Source: Deefgea rivuli DSM 18356 (GTDB lineage: Bacteria > Pseudomonadota > Gammaproteobacteria > Burkholderiales > Chitinibacteraceae). Taken from it: 64,000 nucleotides of DNA. A program made the translations under genes and the position numbers. The stretch spans positions 124,001 to 188,000 of the forward strand of contig NZ_KK211083.1 in the NCBI RefSeq assembly GCF_000620145.1, given 5' to 3'. The notes under the pieces are model-generated. The model saw only the letters and a program-made list of their open reading frames with translations, searched no databases and was not told where the DNA came from. Positions 44,437-51,839 of this stretch are shown here, piece after piece (positions within the stretch are counted from its first letter, which is position 1; each line of letters begins with the position of its first letter).

Positions 44437-45234
44437 GTGATAAAGTTTACGCTTATAGAGAATGCACTAGATTCAATTGAACTTGGTATGGAGTATTTGA
44501 CAAAAGCAGGCGTTGATGGGAACGCAAGTGCTTACAAACATGCTCTTTTGTGTTTGTTTCAAGGTGCTGAGCTTCTATTAAAAGAGACACTAGTTATTGT
44601 AGATCCAATAATAATCTTTGACAAAAACTCTTTGTTTAAGTATTGCAAGTCACCTTTGAGGCCAGAGATCGAAGAACTATATAATTGCCGTTCTATTGAT
44701 ACTTCTGGAGTTTGTGAGGAGTTAAGGAAATATCATCCAAATTGCTTTTCAAATTCTAGTATTACCACCTTGAAATCTGTTGCCAAAGAAAGAAACAAAA
44801 TTCAGCATTTTGCCATTCAGATAAATCTATCTGATTTAATGGAAAAATTGTTGAGACTATATTTCCTATTGATGAAGCCTGCATTTTCTATTGTGATCGA
44901 GAATAGAAAAAATGGTTTAGAAACTAATCGCCTTGATTTCGAAGTTGTGTGCGAAAGAATTTCGTCATTTGAGAGGAAGTTTCTTCACTCAAAAATGAAA
45001 GATGAATTTACTACAGGTTGTTGTGCAAAATGCGGGAAATTTAGTTTCTTTATTTTGTATGATGGTGAAAGTTTCCCTACTCATTGTTATTGTACTTCAT
45101 GTGGATATGAAGTACGGGATAAAGAGCCATGGGAGTATGAAACTTGTCCTGATTGCGGTATAGGATCTTTATATTATGATGAGGAATTAAAAGGCGGTGT
45201 ATGTGTTTGCCATAAATGTGCGAATTCATTATAG
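44437..45234 (+). CDS. HEPN-like protein with C-terminal zinc ribbons (candidate RNase)
   Basis: 265 residues using a GTG at 44437, favoured by AAGGA 6 bases upstream; an ATG at 44404 and a TTG at 44374 are alternatives. The N-terminal half (about 1-150) is all-helical, with a first helix ENALDSIELGMEYL, then YKHALLCLFQGAELLLKE, and an Rx4H motif R119-NKIQ-H124, the arrangement of HEPN-domain RNases. Two zinc ribbons follow: CAKC (196/199) with CTSC (219/222), and CPDC (237/240) with CHKC (258/261). The gene is strikingly AT-rich (sampled lines 27-40% GC) next to GC-richer moa genes, so recent acquisition is likely. The frame continues past the TAG into a third ribbon (45235-45324). The HEPN call is inference from helix pattern and motif. 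Confidence 0.7.
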   Translation: MIKFTLIENALDSIELGMEYLTKAGVDGNASAYKHALLCLFQGAELLLKETLVIVDPIIIFDKNSLFKYCKSPLRPEIEELYNCRSIDTSGVCEELRKYHPNCFSNSSITTLKSVAKERNKIQHFAIQINLSDLMEKLLRLYFLLMKPAFSIVIENRKNGLETNRLDFEVVCERISSFERKFLHSKMKDEFTTGCCAKCGKFSFFILYDGESFPTHCYCTSCGYEVRDKEPWEYETCPDCGIGSLYYDEELKGGVCVCHKCANSL

Positions 45235-45324
45235 GGTGTTGTCGTTGAAATGGCTCCGTGTGTAACTTGTAGTGGCTATAAAATTGAAGATTTTTGTTCT
45301 GAATGCGATTCCAAAGATGCATAG
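45235..45324 (+). pseudogene. In-frame continuation encoding a third zinc ribbon beyond a TAG stop
   Basis: Directly after the TAG at 45232-45234 the same frame stays open for 29 codons to a second TAG at 45322-45324 and encodes PCVTCSGYKIEDFCSECDS, a CxxC-x8-CxxC ribbon like the two before it. Either a nonsense mutation truncated the gene, the stop is read through, or an ATG at 45250 makes a separate 24-residue peptide (no ribosome-binding site seen). Confidence 0.6.
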
Positions 45325-45378
45325 GGCATATGATTAATAAGTTTGAATAAAACAGATATAAAATAATTTAAATTAAAA

Positions 45379-45879
45379 ATGACTCACATCCTCGCCATCA
45401 CCGGCTATTCCGGGTCCGGTAAAACCACCCTCATCGAAGCATTACTCCCTGAGTTAAATAAACTTGGTTGGCGGGTGAATGTGATTAAGCATTCGCACCA
45501 CGATTTGGAGCTAGAGCCGCCGCGTAAAGATAGTGCTCGGTTTCGCGCTGCGGGTGCAGGCGAGGTGATGGTGGTTTCTCCGTTTCGCTATGCGATTGTG
45601 CATGAATTGCGCGGCGCGGCGGAGCCTACGCTGGCAGAGCAGATTGCGCGGCTGGCACCGGCGGATTTGACCTTGCTGGAAGGCTTTAAATCGGCAGAAA
45701 TTCCTAAGATTGAAATCTGGCGCGCAGCGAATGGTAAGCCGCTGTTGTATCCAGATGATGCCAGTATTATCGCCATAGCTACAGATAGCATGGCTCAGCA
45801 AGCAATACCCTTTCTGGATCTAAATGATGTGCCAGCGCTGGCGCGGTTTGTTTATGATTTTTTTGCTAAAAAACCGTAG
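45379..45879 (+). CDS. mobB: MobB, molybdopterin-guanine dinucleotide biosynthesis adaptor
   Basis: 166 residues with a P-loop [10 protein letters not shown] (about 9-18), the family motif [26 protein letters not shown], and [18 protein letters not shown]. MobB binds GTP and helps MobA attach GMP to the cofactor. It stands 55 bp after the third-ribbon fragment. Its stop codon shares bases with the left arm of a CACGAAA element. Confidence 0.93.
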   Translation: MTHILAITGYSGSGKTTLIEALLPELNKLGWRVNVIKHSHHDLELEPPRKDSARFRAAGAGEVMVVSPFRYAIVHELRGAAEPTLAEQIARLAPADLTLLEGFKSAEIPKIEIWRAANGKPLLYPDDASIIAIATDSMAQQAIPFLDLNDVPALARFVYDFFAKKP

Positions 45880-46152
45880 TCCACGAAAAACACGAAAAAC
45901 ACGAAAAACACGAAAAACACGAAAGGTACGAAAATTTTCTTATTCGGCGACGAGTTTGGCGTATAGGATTTGGTGCATATTAACTTCCCAATATTGGCGT
46001 CATTCCCGCGAAGGCGGGAATCCAGCGGCGTTGCTGGATCCCCGATAAAAGCATTCGGGGATGACGGTTTTGTTGAGCTTGGCATTTCGGAAGCTTATTT
46101 CTAGCCTGATTTTTATTGCCTTTGTTCGTGTTTTTCGTGCCTTTCGTGGACT
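45878..46152. repeat. CACGAAA inverted-repeat element between mobB and moeA
   Basis: 275 bp with arms AGTCCACGAAAAACACGAAA (left) and, inverted, AGTCCACGAAAGGCACGAAA (right, ending 46152). The left arm is expanded into four tandem CACGAAAAA 9-mers plus CACGAAAGG. A dRS3-like repeat is nested at 45998-46066. It fills most of the gap between mobB and moeA; nothing else is recognised there. Confidence 0.8.
45998..46066. repeat. dRS3-like palindromic repeat (nested)
   Basis: 69 bp from CGTCATTCCCGC to GGGGATGACG. It includes the 20-bp core ATTCCCGCGAAGGCGGGAAT, which fits the Neisseria dRS3 pattern ATTCCC-N8-GGGAAT, and CCCCGATAAAAGCATTCGGGG. It is the inverted relative of the copy at 35759. Confidence 0.75.
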
Positions 46153-46194
46153 TCGGTTTTGATTTTATTGACTTCATTTTTTTGTAAGGCTCGC

Positions 46195-47445
46195 ATGCTT
46201 GATTTTGATACCGCGCTGGCTCATCTGTTGGCTGCCGCACGCCGAATTACTGATGTTGAAACCGTGCCGCTGCTCTCCGCTAACGGTCGGGTGTTGGCTG
46301 CCGATGTGATCGCGCCGATTGATGTTCCCGGTTTTGATAACAGCGCGATGGATGGTTACGCGCTGCATATCGCTGATTTTGCCGCGCCACCGACGGATTT
46401 CATCATTAGCCAGCGGATTGCGGCGGGCGAGGTGGGTACAAGTTTGGCTGCGGGTGAAGCGGCAAGGATTTTTACTGGCGCGCCAATTCCGGCTGGCGCA
46501 AATGCGGTGGCAATGCAGGAGGTGTGCAGCGTGGTGGAGGGGCGTGTTATGGTGAATCCCCCTCACCCCTTACCCTCTCCCGCAGGGGGCGAGGGGGATG
46601 AGCAGCGCCTGCGGCGCGATTTTATTTGTGCGGGCGCGAATATCCGCCGTGCCGGTGAAGACATCGCGGCACAAGCTGTGGTGCTCGCGAAGGGAACGCG
46701 CTTGGGCGCGGCTGAAATCGGTTTGGCGGCATCAATCGGCATGCCGACATTGAGCGTGGTGCGACCACTCAAAGTGGCGCTGCTCAGTACCGGCGACGAG
46801 CTGGTCGAGCCGGGGTCGGCTTTGAGCGCGGGGCAGATTTATAACTCGAATCGTTATGCGATCCATACTTTGCTGCAAAGTTTGGGCTGCATCGTAACTG
46901 ATTTTGGCATTGTGGCGGATGATAAAGAGGCAACGATTGCGCTATTAGAAAAAGCCGCCGCCGAACATGATGTGGTGATGACGTCGGGTGGGGTATCGGT
47001 CGGCGAAGAAGATCATGTAAGGGTTGCGGTTGAATACCTAGGTATTCTGAATTTATGGAAAATCGCCATGAAGCCGGGCAAACCATTCGCGCATGGTCGG
47101 ATCGGCGAGGCGGATTTTATTGGTTTGCCGGGTAATCCGGTGTCGAGCTTTGTGACTTTTCTGATGTTGGTGCGGCCGTTCTTGTTGGCGCGACAAGGTG
47201 TCGCAGCGCTTGAACCTGTGCGTTTGCCGTTGATTGCTGCATTTGACTGGAAAAAAGCCGGAGATCGCCGTGAATTCTTGCGCGTTCGGCTCAATAGTGC
47301 AGGGCAAGTTGAGCTATTTCCGCGCCAAGGCTCAGGCTTGTTGATGTCTATGGTGTGGAGCGATGGTTTGGTCGACTTGGCGGCGGGCGACACAGTTGCG
47401 GTGGGTGATGTGGTGTCGTATTTGCCTTTATCGGCTCTGCTTTAA
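46195..47445 (+). CDS. moeA: MoeA, molybdopterin molybdotransferase, with an in-frame repeat insertion
   Basis: 416 residues from the ATG at 46195 (AAGG 7 bases upstream). Family landmarks: GFDNSAMDGYAL, FTGAPIPAGANAVAMQE, STGDELVEPG, SGGVSVGEEDHV, AMKPGKPFAHG and GLPGNPVSSFV. MoeA inserts molybdate into adenylylated molybdopterin. At residues about 120-135 it carries NPPHPLPSPAGGEGDEQ, translated from a CCCCCTC...GAGGGGG palindrome, a loop normally short in this family. The rest is intact, so activity is probably kept. Confidence 0.94.
   Translation: MLDFDTALAHLLAAARRITDVETVPLLSANGRVLAADVIAPIDVPGFDNSAMDGYALHIADFAAPPTDFIISQRIAAGEVGTSLAAGEAARIFTGAPIPAGANAVAMQEVCSVVEGRVMVNPPHPLPSPAGGEGDEQRLRRDFICAGANIRRAGEDIAAQAVVLAKGTRLGAAEIGLAASIGMPTLSVVRPLKVALLSTGDELVEPGSALSAGQIYNSNRYAIHTLLQSLGCIVTDFGIVADDKEATIALLEKAAAEHDVVMTSGGVSVGEEDHVRVAVEYLGILNLWKIAMKPGKPFAHGRIGEADFIGLPGNPVSSFVTFLMLVRPFLLARQGVAALEPVRLPLIAAFDWKKAGDRREFLRVRLNSAGQVELFPRQGSGLLMSMVWSDGLVDLAAGDTVAVGDVVSYLPLSALL
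46558..46597. repeat. GC-rich palindrome inserted in the moeA coding sequence
   Basis: CCCCCTCACCCC...GGGGGCGAGGGGG, a 40-bp hairpin-forming unit whose length keeps the moeA frame. In one frame such repeats read PHPLPSPAGGEG, a peptide often seen in proteobacterial proteins disrupted or extended by this repeat class. Confidence 0.75.
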
Positions 47446-47476
47446 GTACGGTATGTATAAAGTTATTTACACAAGA

Positions 47477-47586
47477 AATCATCAATTTGTCATTCCGGCG
47501 AAGGCCGGAATCCAGCTGCAATGGAGATTTTACCTTCGCTCTGGATACCGGCTTTCGCCGGTATGACGATCTAAATGAATGTTTTT
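47477..47586. repeat. 110-bp dRS3-like repeat, copy B
   Basis: Near-identical to the unit at 39148-39258, including the flanks ATCATCAATTTGTCATTCC and ATCTAAATGAATGTTTT. The ends are ATTCCGGCGAAGGCCGGAAT and ATACCGGCTTTCGCCGGTAT. It lies between moeA and moaD. Confidence 0.8.
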
Positions 47587-47624
47587 TAAGCTGTGTTGAT
47601 GCTTATTAGCTTTAAGGATAAACA

Positions 47625-47873
47625 ATGATTTCAGTGGTCTATTTTGCACGATTAAAAGAACTGTTCGGCGTTGCCGAGGAAGTGATCACAGCCACACCTG
47701 CAACAGTCGCCGATTTGATTGCGTTGCTCGTCGCGCGCGGTGGCGTGTGGGCGGAGGAGTTGGCTGCGGGTAAAGTGTTTCGCGTGGCGATTAATCAAGA
47801 CATGGCGCAGCTTAGCGATGTGATTCCAGATAACGCTGAAGTCGCGATTTTTCCGCCAGTGACTGGCGGTTAA
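47625..47873 (+). CDS. moaD: MoaD, molybdopterin synthase sulfur-carrier subunit
   Basis: 82 residues of ubiquitin-like fold beginning VVYFARLKELFG and ending in the essential GG (PPVTGG), the site of thiocarboxylation. AAGGATAAACA precedes the ATG. With MoaE it forms molybdopterin synthase. It is followed 43 bp later by moaE. Confidence 0.93.
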   Translation: MISVVYFARLKELFGVAEEVITATPATVADLIALLVARGGVWAEELAAGKVFRVAINQDMAQLSDVIPDNAEVAIFPPVTGG

Positions 47874-47916
47874 GGTGGTGGCGCATAAGCAATTGGTAAA
47901 AGCTGAGGATGTGGCA

Positions 47917-48366
47917 ATGGACTTGATTCAGGTTCAAACGGATGACTTTGATGTCGCGCTAGAATATGCGCGTTTAGTGGGTAATCCGGCAATCGGTGCG
48001 GTGGTGATGTTTGTTGGGCGGGTGCGTGATTTGAATCCAGAGCCCGAATTGATCGCACTCGAATTAGAGCATTATCCCAAAATGACTGAGCGGGCTTTGC
48101 TGCAGATTGTGCAAGATGCGCGCACGCGCTGGCCGTTGGATGCGGTGACGCTGATTCACCGCGTTGGCCCTTTGCATCCCGCCGAACAAATTGTATTAGT
48201 TTTGACCGCTAGCGCGCATCGGCATGCTGCATACGCAGCAAATGCGTATATCATGGATTACTTAAAGACTGAGGCGCCGTTTTGGAAGAAGGAGCGAACT
48301 TCAAGCCAGAGTGTTTGGCTGGATGCCCGCGAATCGGATCAAGCGGCTAGGCAACGTTGGGAATGA
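47917..48366 (+). CDS. moaE: MoaE, molybdopterin synthase catalytic subunit
   Basis: 149 residues from the ATG at 47917 (GAGGA upstream); a GTG at 47875 would add 14 residues. Motifs: GAVVMFVGRVRD, LELEHYPKMTE, IHRVGPLHPAEQIV and the catalytic-lysine region TEAPFWKKE. It transfers sulfur from MoaD to cyclic pyranopterin monophosphate. Confidence 0.93.
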   Translation: MDLIQVQTDDFDVALEYARLVGNPAIGAVVMFVGRVRDLNPEPELIALELEHYPKMTERALLQIVQDARTRWPLDAVTLIHRVGPLHPAEQIVLVLTASAHRHAAYAANAYIMDYLKTEAPFWKKERTSSQSVWLDARESDQAARQRWE

Positions 48367-48423
48367 CGTGATGCACGTCGGCGCGCAGATTAAGACGCGT
48401 TGGCAAGCAGATGGAGTGGATTG

Positions 48424-49524
48424 ATGATTGTTGATGCGGTGATTCTGGCGGGCGGTGAAGGCCGCAGAATGGACGGGCGCGATAAGGGCTTGGTCGAGTT
48501 ATCGGGCCGGCCTTTGGTCGAGTGGTGCTTGGAGGGCGTGCAGCGCCAATCGGTGCCGGTGGATCATATTATTATTTCGGCCAACCGCAATTTGCCCGAT
48601 TATGCCCGCTACGGTTATGCGGTGTTGCGCGATGTGTATCCGAGCAATCCTGGCCCATTGGCGGGAATTCATTCGGCGTTTTTGGCGTCGCCTGCTGAAA
48701 TGCTCTTGGTGCTGCCTTGCGATTTGCCTTTTGTGCCGCATGATTTATTGCTGCAATTGCGCGGCGCTTTGGCCAATTCCAGTGCCGATGCCGCAGTCGC
48801 CAAAACGGCAGATGGGCGAATTCATCCGACGATTTGCCTGCTACGCCGCAGCGCGATGCCGTCTTTGCTGGAGCATTTATCCAGTAATCGACTCAAAATG
48901 CTCGATTGGCTGGCCAGTATCAACGCGGTGCAAGTGACGTTTGCCGATGGTAGCTTCCCTAATTTGAATACCAGCGATGATTTAGCGGGCTTGGCGGCGC
49001 GATTGTCCGGTGTTGAGGCGATCCCCGTTGCCGGTGGTCTGACGCATTTTAATAGTGCGGGTGAAGCGCATATGGTGGATGTTGGGCAAAAAGCCGATAC
49101 GCATCGCATTGCGACGGCGCAGGGCGAGATTCGGATGTTGTCTGATACGCTCAAATTGATTGAAGACGGCAATAATAAAAAGGGTGATGTGCTGGGCGTG
49201 GCGCGGATTGCTGCGATTATGGCCGCGAAAAAAACTAGCGATTTAATCCCGCTATGCCATCCTTTGCCGCTGACCAAAGTGAGTGTCGACTTTACGATTG
49301 ACCGCGTGAAATCAACGGTGCGCTGTATTGTGACGTGCGAAACTCAGGGTAAAACCGGCATCGAAATGGAAGCGCTTACCGCAGTCAATATCGGCCTATT
49401 AACGATTTACGATATGTGCAAAGCCGTCGATAAAGGCATGGTGATGACCGATATTCGCCTGATGGAAAAAATCGGCGGTAAGTCGGGGCATTGGGAAGCA
49501 GCGAGTGAAATCTTGAAAATTTAG
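48424..49524 (+). CDS. Fused MobA-MoaC: cofactor guanylyltransferase plus cyclic pyranopterin monophosphate synthase
   Basis: 366 residues from the ATG at 48424 (GGAG 8 bases upstream). Residues 1-190 are MobA: the nucleotide loop [35 protein letters not shown] and the terminal NLNTSDDLA. After a linker of about 15 residues, 206-366 are a complete Moa[55 protein letters not shown] (split over 20 residues) and [17 protein letters not shown]. MoaC acts early (GTP to cPMP, with MoaA) and MobA last (GMP attachment), so the fusion joins opposite ends of the pathway. No stop, frameshift or internal ribosome-binding site separates them. Confidence 0.93.
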   Translation: MIVDAVILAGGEGRRMDGRDKGLVELSGRPLVEWCLEGVQRQSVPVDHIIISANRNLPDYARYGYAVLRDVYPSNPGPLAGIHSAFLASPAEMLLVLPCDLPFVPHDLLLQLRGALANSSADAAVAKTADGRIHPTICLLRRSAMPSLLEHLSSNRLKMLDWLASINAVQVTFADGSFPNLNTSDDLAGLAARLSGVEAIPVAGGLTHFNSAGEAHMVDVGQKADTHRIATAQGEIRMLSDTLKLIEDGNNKKGDVLGVARIAAIMAAKKTSDLIPLCHPLPLTKVSVDFTIDRVKSTVRCIVTCETQGKTGIEMEALTAVNIGLLTIYDMCKAVDKGMVMTDIRLMEKIGGKSGHWEAASEILKI

Positions 49525-49576
49525 TATGGGCGTTTTAACGCGCCCGCGATGTATCACATGCTGAATGTCATTGAAT

Positions 49577-49602
49577 GAGCCTCGAAAGAGGCTCTGTTCA
49601 AT
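49577..49602 (+). terminator. Hairpin after mobA-moaC
   Basis: A perfect 7-bp stem GAGCCTC/GAGGCTC closed by a GAAA tetraloop, followed by a short T-rich stretch (TGTTCAATT). It lies between the convergent ends of mobA-moaC and the SirB2 gene. Confidence 0.5.
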
Positions 49603-49608
49603 TGTTCA

Positions 49609-49992
49609 TTATGCCCAAGGGATTGGGCTTTTTGTTATCGCTACGGCAATCATATAGCCAAACGTACAGAGCGCGGCAACAAAAGCCGTGGCGCGGATTG
49701 GGTAGGTTTTACCGCGTTTAATTGCAATCGTCCCTAGTGCAATGTACACCACCAGCGCAATCAATTTGGCCATAATCCACGGCGTTTCGCTGGGTTTTAA
49801 GCCACTTAATACCGCCAAACTCACGCCCGCAATGAGTAAACAGGTGTCGACAATATGCGGCGCAATTTTGAGTGTTTTCATTTGCAATGCCGCTGATTGC
49901 TTGAGCATCAAGATGCCGCGTAACAAAAAAAGCACGCCAGAAAGGGCGACTAAGCTTAAGTGTAAATGCTTAATTCCGAAGTAATATTCCAT
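49609..49992 (-). CDS. SirB2-family inner-membrane protein
   Basis: 127 residues with four hydrophobic helices and the family start YYFGIKHLHLSLVALSG. The motif LMLKQSA and the C-terminal TKSPIPW fit the SirB/SirB2 family (PF04247 type), often called invasion gene regulators though no regulatory domain exists. It is isolated between moa genes and a pseudouridine synthase, with AATATTAC upstream and no clear operon. Confidence 0.85.
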   Translation of the reverse strand: MEYYFGIKHLHLSLVALSGVLFLLRGILMLKQSAALQMKTLKIAPHIVDTCLLIAGVSLAVLSGLKPSETPWIMAKLIALVVYIALGTIAIKRGKTYPIRATAFVAALCTFGYMIAVAITKSPIPWA

Positions 49993-50082
49993 GCTTTTGT
50001 CTCGATGTGATGAATAGGTCTTATGCCTAGACGATTAAAACAGTAAAATGTTGCATTGTCGGCCTTAAATGTAGAAAAAACC

Positions 50083-50820
50083 ATGGAAGAACCTCTTCGC
50101 TTATCCAAACGCATGGCTGAACTCGGCCTGTGCTCGCGTCGCGAGGCCGATGAATATATTTCCCGTGGCTGGGTTTTGGTCGATGGCCAAGTCATCGACG
50201 TGCTGGGTACCAAAGTATTACCTAGTCAAAATATCGAGCTGCACAAATTTGCAATGCAAGTGCAAGCAGGTCGCGCAACGATCATTATTAATAAGCCTGT
50301 CGGCTATGTTTCGGGTCAAGCCGAAGATGGTTACGAGCCTGCGGTAGTGTTGTTCAAGCCAGAAAATCATTGGGTGGGCGACACCAGCGGGATTCCGTTT
50401 TCGCCCGTGCATTACCAAGGCCTTGCGCCTGCGGGTCGCTTGGATATTGATTCGGTTGGGCTTTTAGTGCTGACGCAAGACGGCGTGGTCGCCAAAACGC
50501 TGATTGGCGAAAATTCGCAAGTTGAAAAAGAATATCTGGTACGCGTACAGGGGCATCTGAAATCGGATGGGCTGCGTTTGCTCAATCACGGTCTGGAACT
50601 CGACGGCGCACGCCTGAAACCCGCGCGTGTTTGGTGGCAAAATACCGATCAACTGCGCTTTATTTTGCGCGAAGGTAAAAAACGTCAAATCCGCCGCATG
50701 TGTGAAATGGTCGGCTTGGAAGTGGTCGGCCTGCAACGGATTCGCGTGGGCCGCATTATGCTCGGCGATTTGCCGCGCGGGCAGTGGCGCTATTTGGGGC
50801 CGGATGAGTCCTTCATTTGA
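50083..50820 (+). CDS. RluF/RluB-type 23S rRNA pseudouridine synthase
   Basis: 245 residues from the ATG at 50083; a TTG at 50056 would add nine residues. An N-terminal S4 RNA-binding domain (LSKRMAELGLCSRREADEYI) is followed by the RsuA-type catalytic domain with the essential aspartate in PAGRLDIDSVGLLVLT, plus KEYLVRVQG and REGKKRQIRRMCEMVG. Length and the insert in NKPVGYVSGQAEDGY favour RluF over RsuA, but this is not certain. A strong terminator follows at 50891. Confidence 0.88.
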   Translation: MEEPLRLSKRMAELGLCSRREADEYISRGWVLVDGQVIDVLGTKVLPSQNIELHKFAMQVQAGRATIIINKPVGYVSGQAEDGYEPAVVLFKPENHWVGDTSGIPFSPVHYQGLAPAGRLDIDSVGLLVLTQDGVVAKTLIGENSQVEKEYLVRVQGHLKSDGLRLLNHGLELDGARLKPARVWWQNTDQLRFILREGKKRQIRRMCEMVGLEVVGLQRIRVGRIMLGDLPRGQWRYLGPDESFI

Positions 50821-50890
50821 TTTGAAATGGCGCTGGTTTTGTTCGCTTTTTTAGACTGCCGCGCTATTTTCAATTTTAACGATCTAGATC

Positions 50891-50920
50891 GCCCTCTCTG
50901 TTGAGAGGGCGTCTTTTTTT
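50891..50920 (+). terminator. Intrinsic terminator after the pseudouridine synthase gene
   Basis: An 8-bp perfect stem GCCCTCTC/GAGAGGGC (50891-50898 with 50903-50910) with a 4-base loop TGTT, followed by GTC and seven T's. It lies 70 bp after the stop codon. Confidence 0.88.
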
Positions 50921-50947
50921 AATGGTTATTTTTCAGGGATAAAGCGC

Positions 50948-51688
50948 ATGCGTGCAGATCTTTGGCTGGTTGAACTCGGTTTGGCCAGTTCGCGTACCGC
51001 CGCGCAGACGATGATTTTGGCGGGGCGGGTGTTGGTCGATGGTCAAGCGATCAGCAAAGTCGCGGCCAAAGTGGCACCGGCTTCGGAGATCAGCGTAATT
51101 CCTGATGAGCTAGATCGTTATGTGTCGCGTGGTGGTTTGAAGCTCGCGGGTGCTTTGGCAGCGGCTGAGTTGGACGTTACTGGCATGTTGGTGCTCGATG
51201 TCGGGATTTCGACGGGAGGATTTACCGATTGCCTATTGCAGTCAGGCGCGCGCCGCGTCGTAGGTGTTGAAGTGGGTCATGATCAATTGCATCCACGCTT
51301 GTTGGCTGATTCACGGGTGACGCAATTTGAGGGCATCAACGCGCGGCATTTGACCTTGGACATGATTGCGCCTGCGCTGGATGCGCCAATTGATGTGTTG
51401 GTCGGCGATATTTCGTTTATTTCTTTGACTTTGGTTTTGCCCGCATTGCGTTCAGTTTTACCTGTTGGCGGACGACTCTTGTTTTTGGTGAAGCCGCAAT
51501 TTGAGCTAGGGCCGCAGGCTTTGGGTAAAGGTGGCATTGTACGCGATGAGAGTTTGTATCCGCAGGTCGAAGAAAAAATCCGTATTGCTGCAATGGCAGC
51601 GGGTTTTGAGGTGATGAGTTATTTTGCCAGCCCGATTGCGGGTGGCGATGGGAACCGAGAGTTCTTTATTTATGCACTTGCGGTTTGA
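50948..51688 (+). CDS. tlyA: TlyA-family rRNA methyltransferase / hemolysin-type protein
   Basis: 246 residues: an S4 domain (about 1-60; MRADLWLVELGLASSRTAA) and an FtsJ-like methyltransferase domain with the SAM loop LVLDVGISTGGFTDCLLQ and GDISFISLTLVLPAL. TlyA proteins 2'-O-methylate rRNA; the hemolysin label comes from early work and is likely secondary. GGGAT precedes the ATG. It is monocistronic, between a terminator and a palindrome. Confidence 0.9.
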   Translation: MRADLWLVELGLASSRTAAQTMILAGRVLVDGQAISKVAAKVAPASEISVIPDELDRYVSRGGLKLAGALAAAELDVTGMLVLDVGISTGGFTDCLLQSGARRVVGVEVGHDQLHPRLLADSRVTQFEGINARHLTLDMIAPALDAPIDVLVGDISFISLTLVLPALRSVLPVGGRLLFLVKPQFELGPQALGKGGIVRDESLYPQVEEKIRIAAMAAGFEVMSYFASPIAGGDGNREFFIYALAV

Positions 51689-51692
51689 TGAT

Positions 51693-51742
51693 GGGTATAT
51701 TGATCTAGGCTTGATTAATAAAGCGCTGTATTGATATACCTA
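51693..51742. repeat. Dispersed GGTAT...ATACC palindrome, copy 5
   Basis: A 50-bp imperfect palindrome from GGGTATATTGATC to TTGATATACCTAT, 4 bp after the tlyA stop. It belongs to the family listed at 193, 26696, 28946 and 34293. Confidence 0.55.
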
Positions 51743-51839
51743 TTGATGCTATCTTTGTAGAAATGGCTTCGCGATTTAGTATTAAATCGCGAAGCCAATC
51801 AATCATACGGCCGTTTTCACGGCTGAATATCTTGAATAT

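Noticed and set aside
45878-45935. Short tandem direct repeats considered as a CRISPR array
   Set aside because: The units are contiguous CACGAAAAA 9-mers with no spacers, and they form the arm of a palindromic element.
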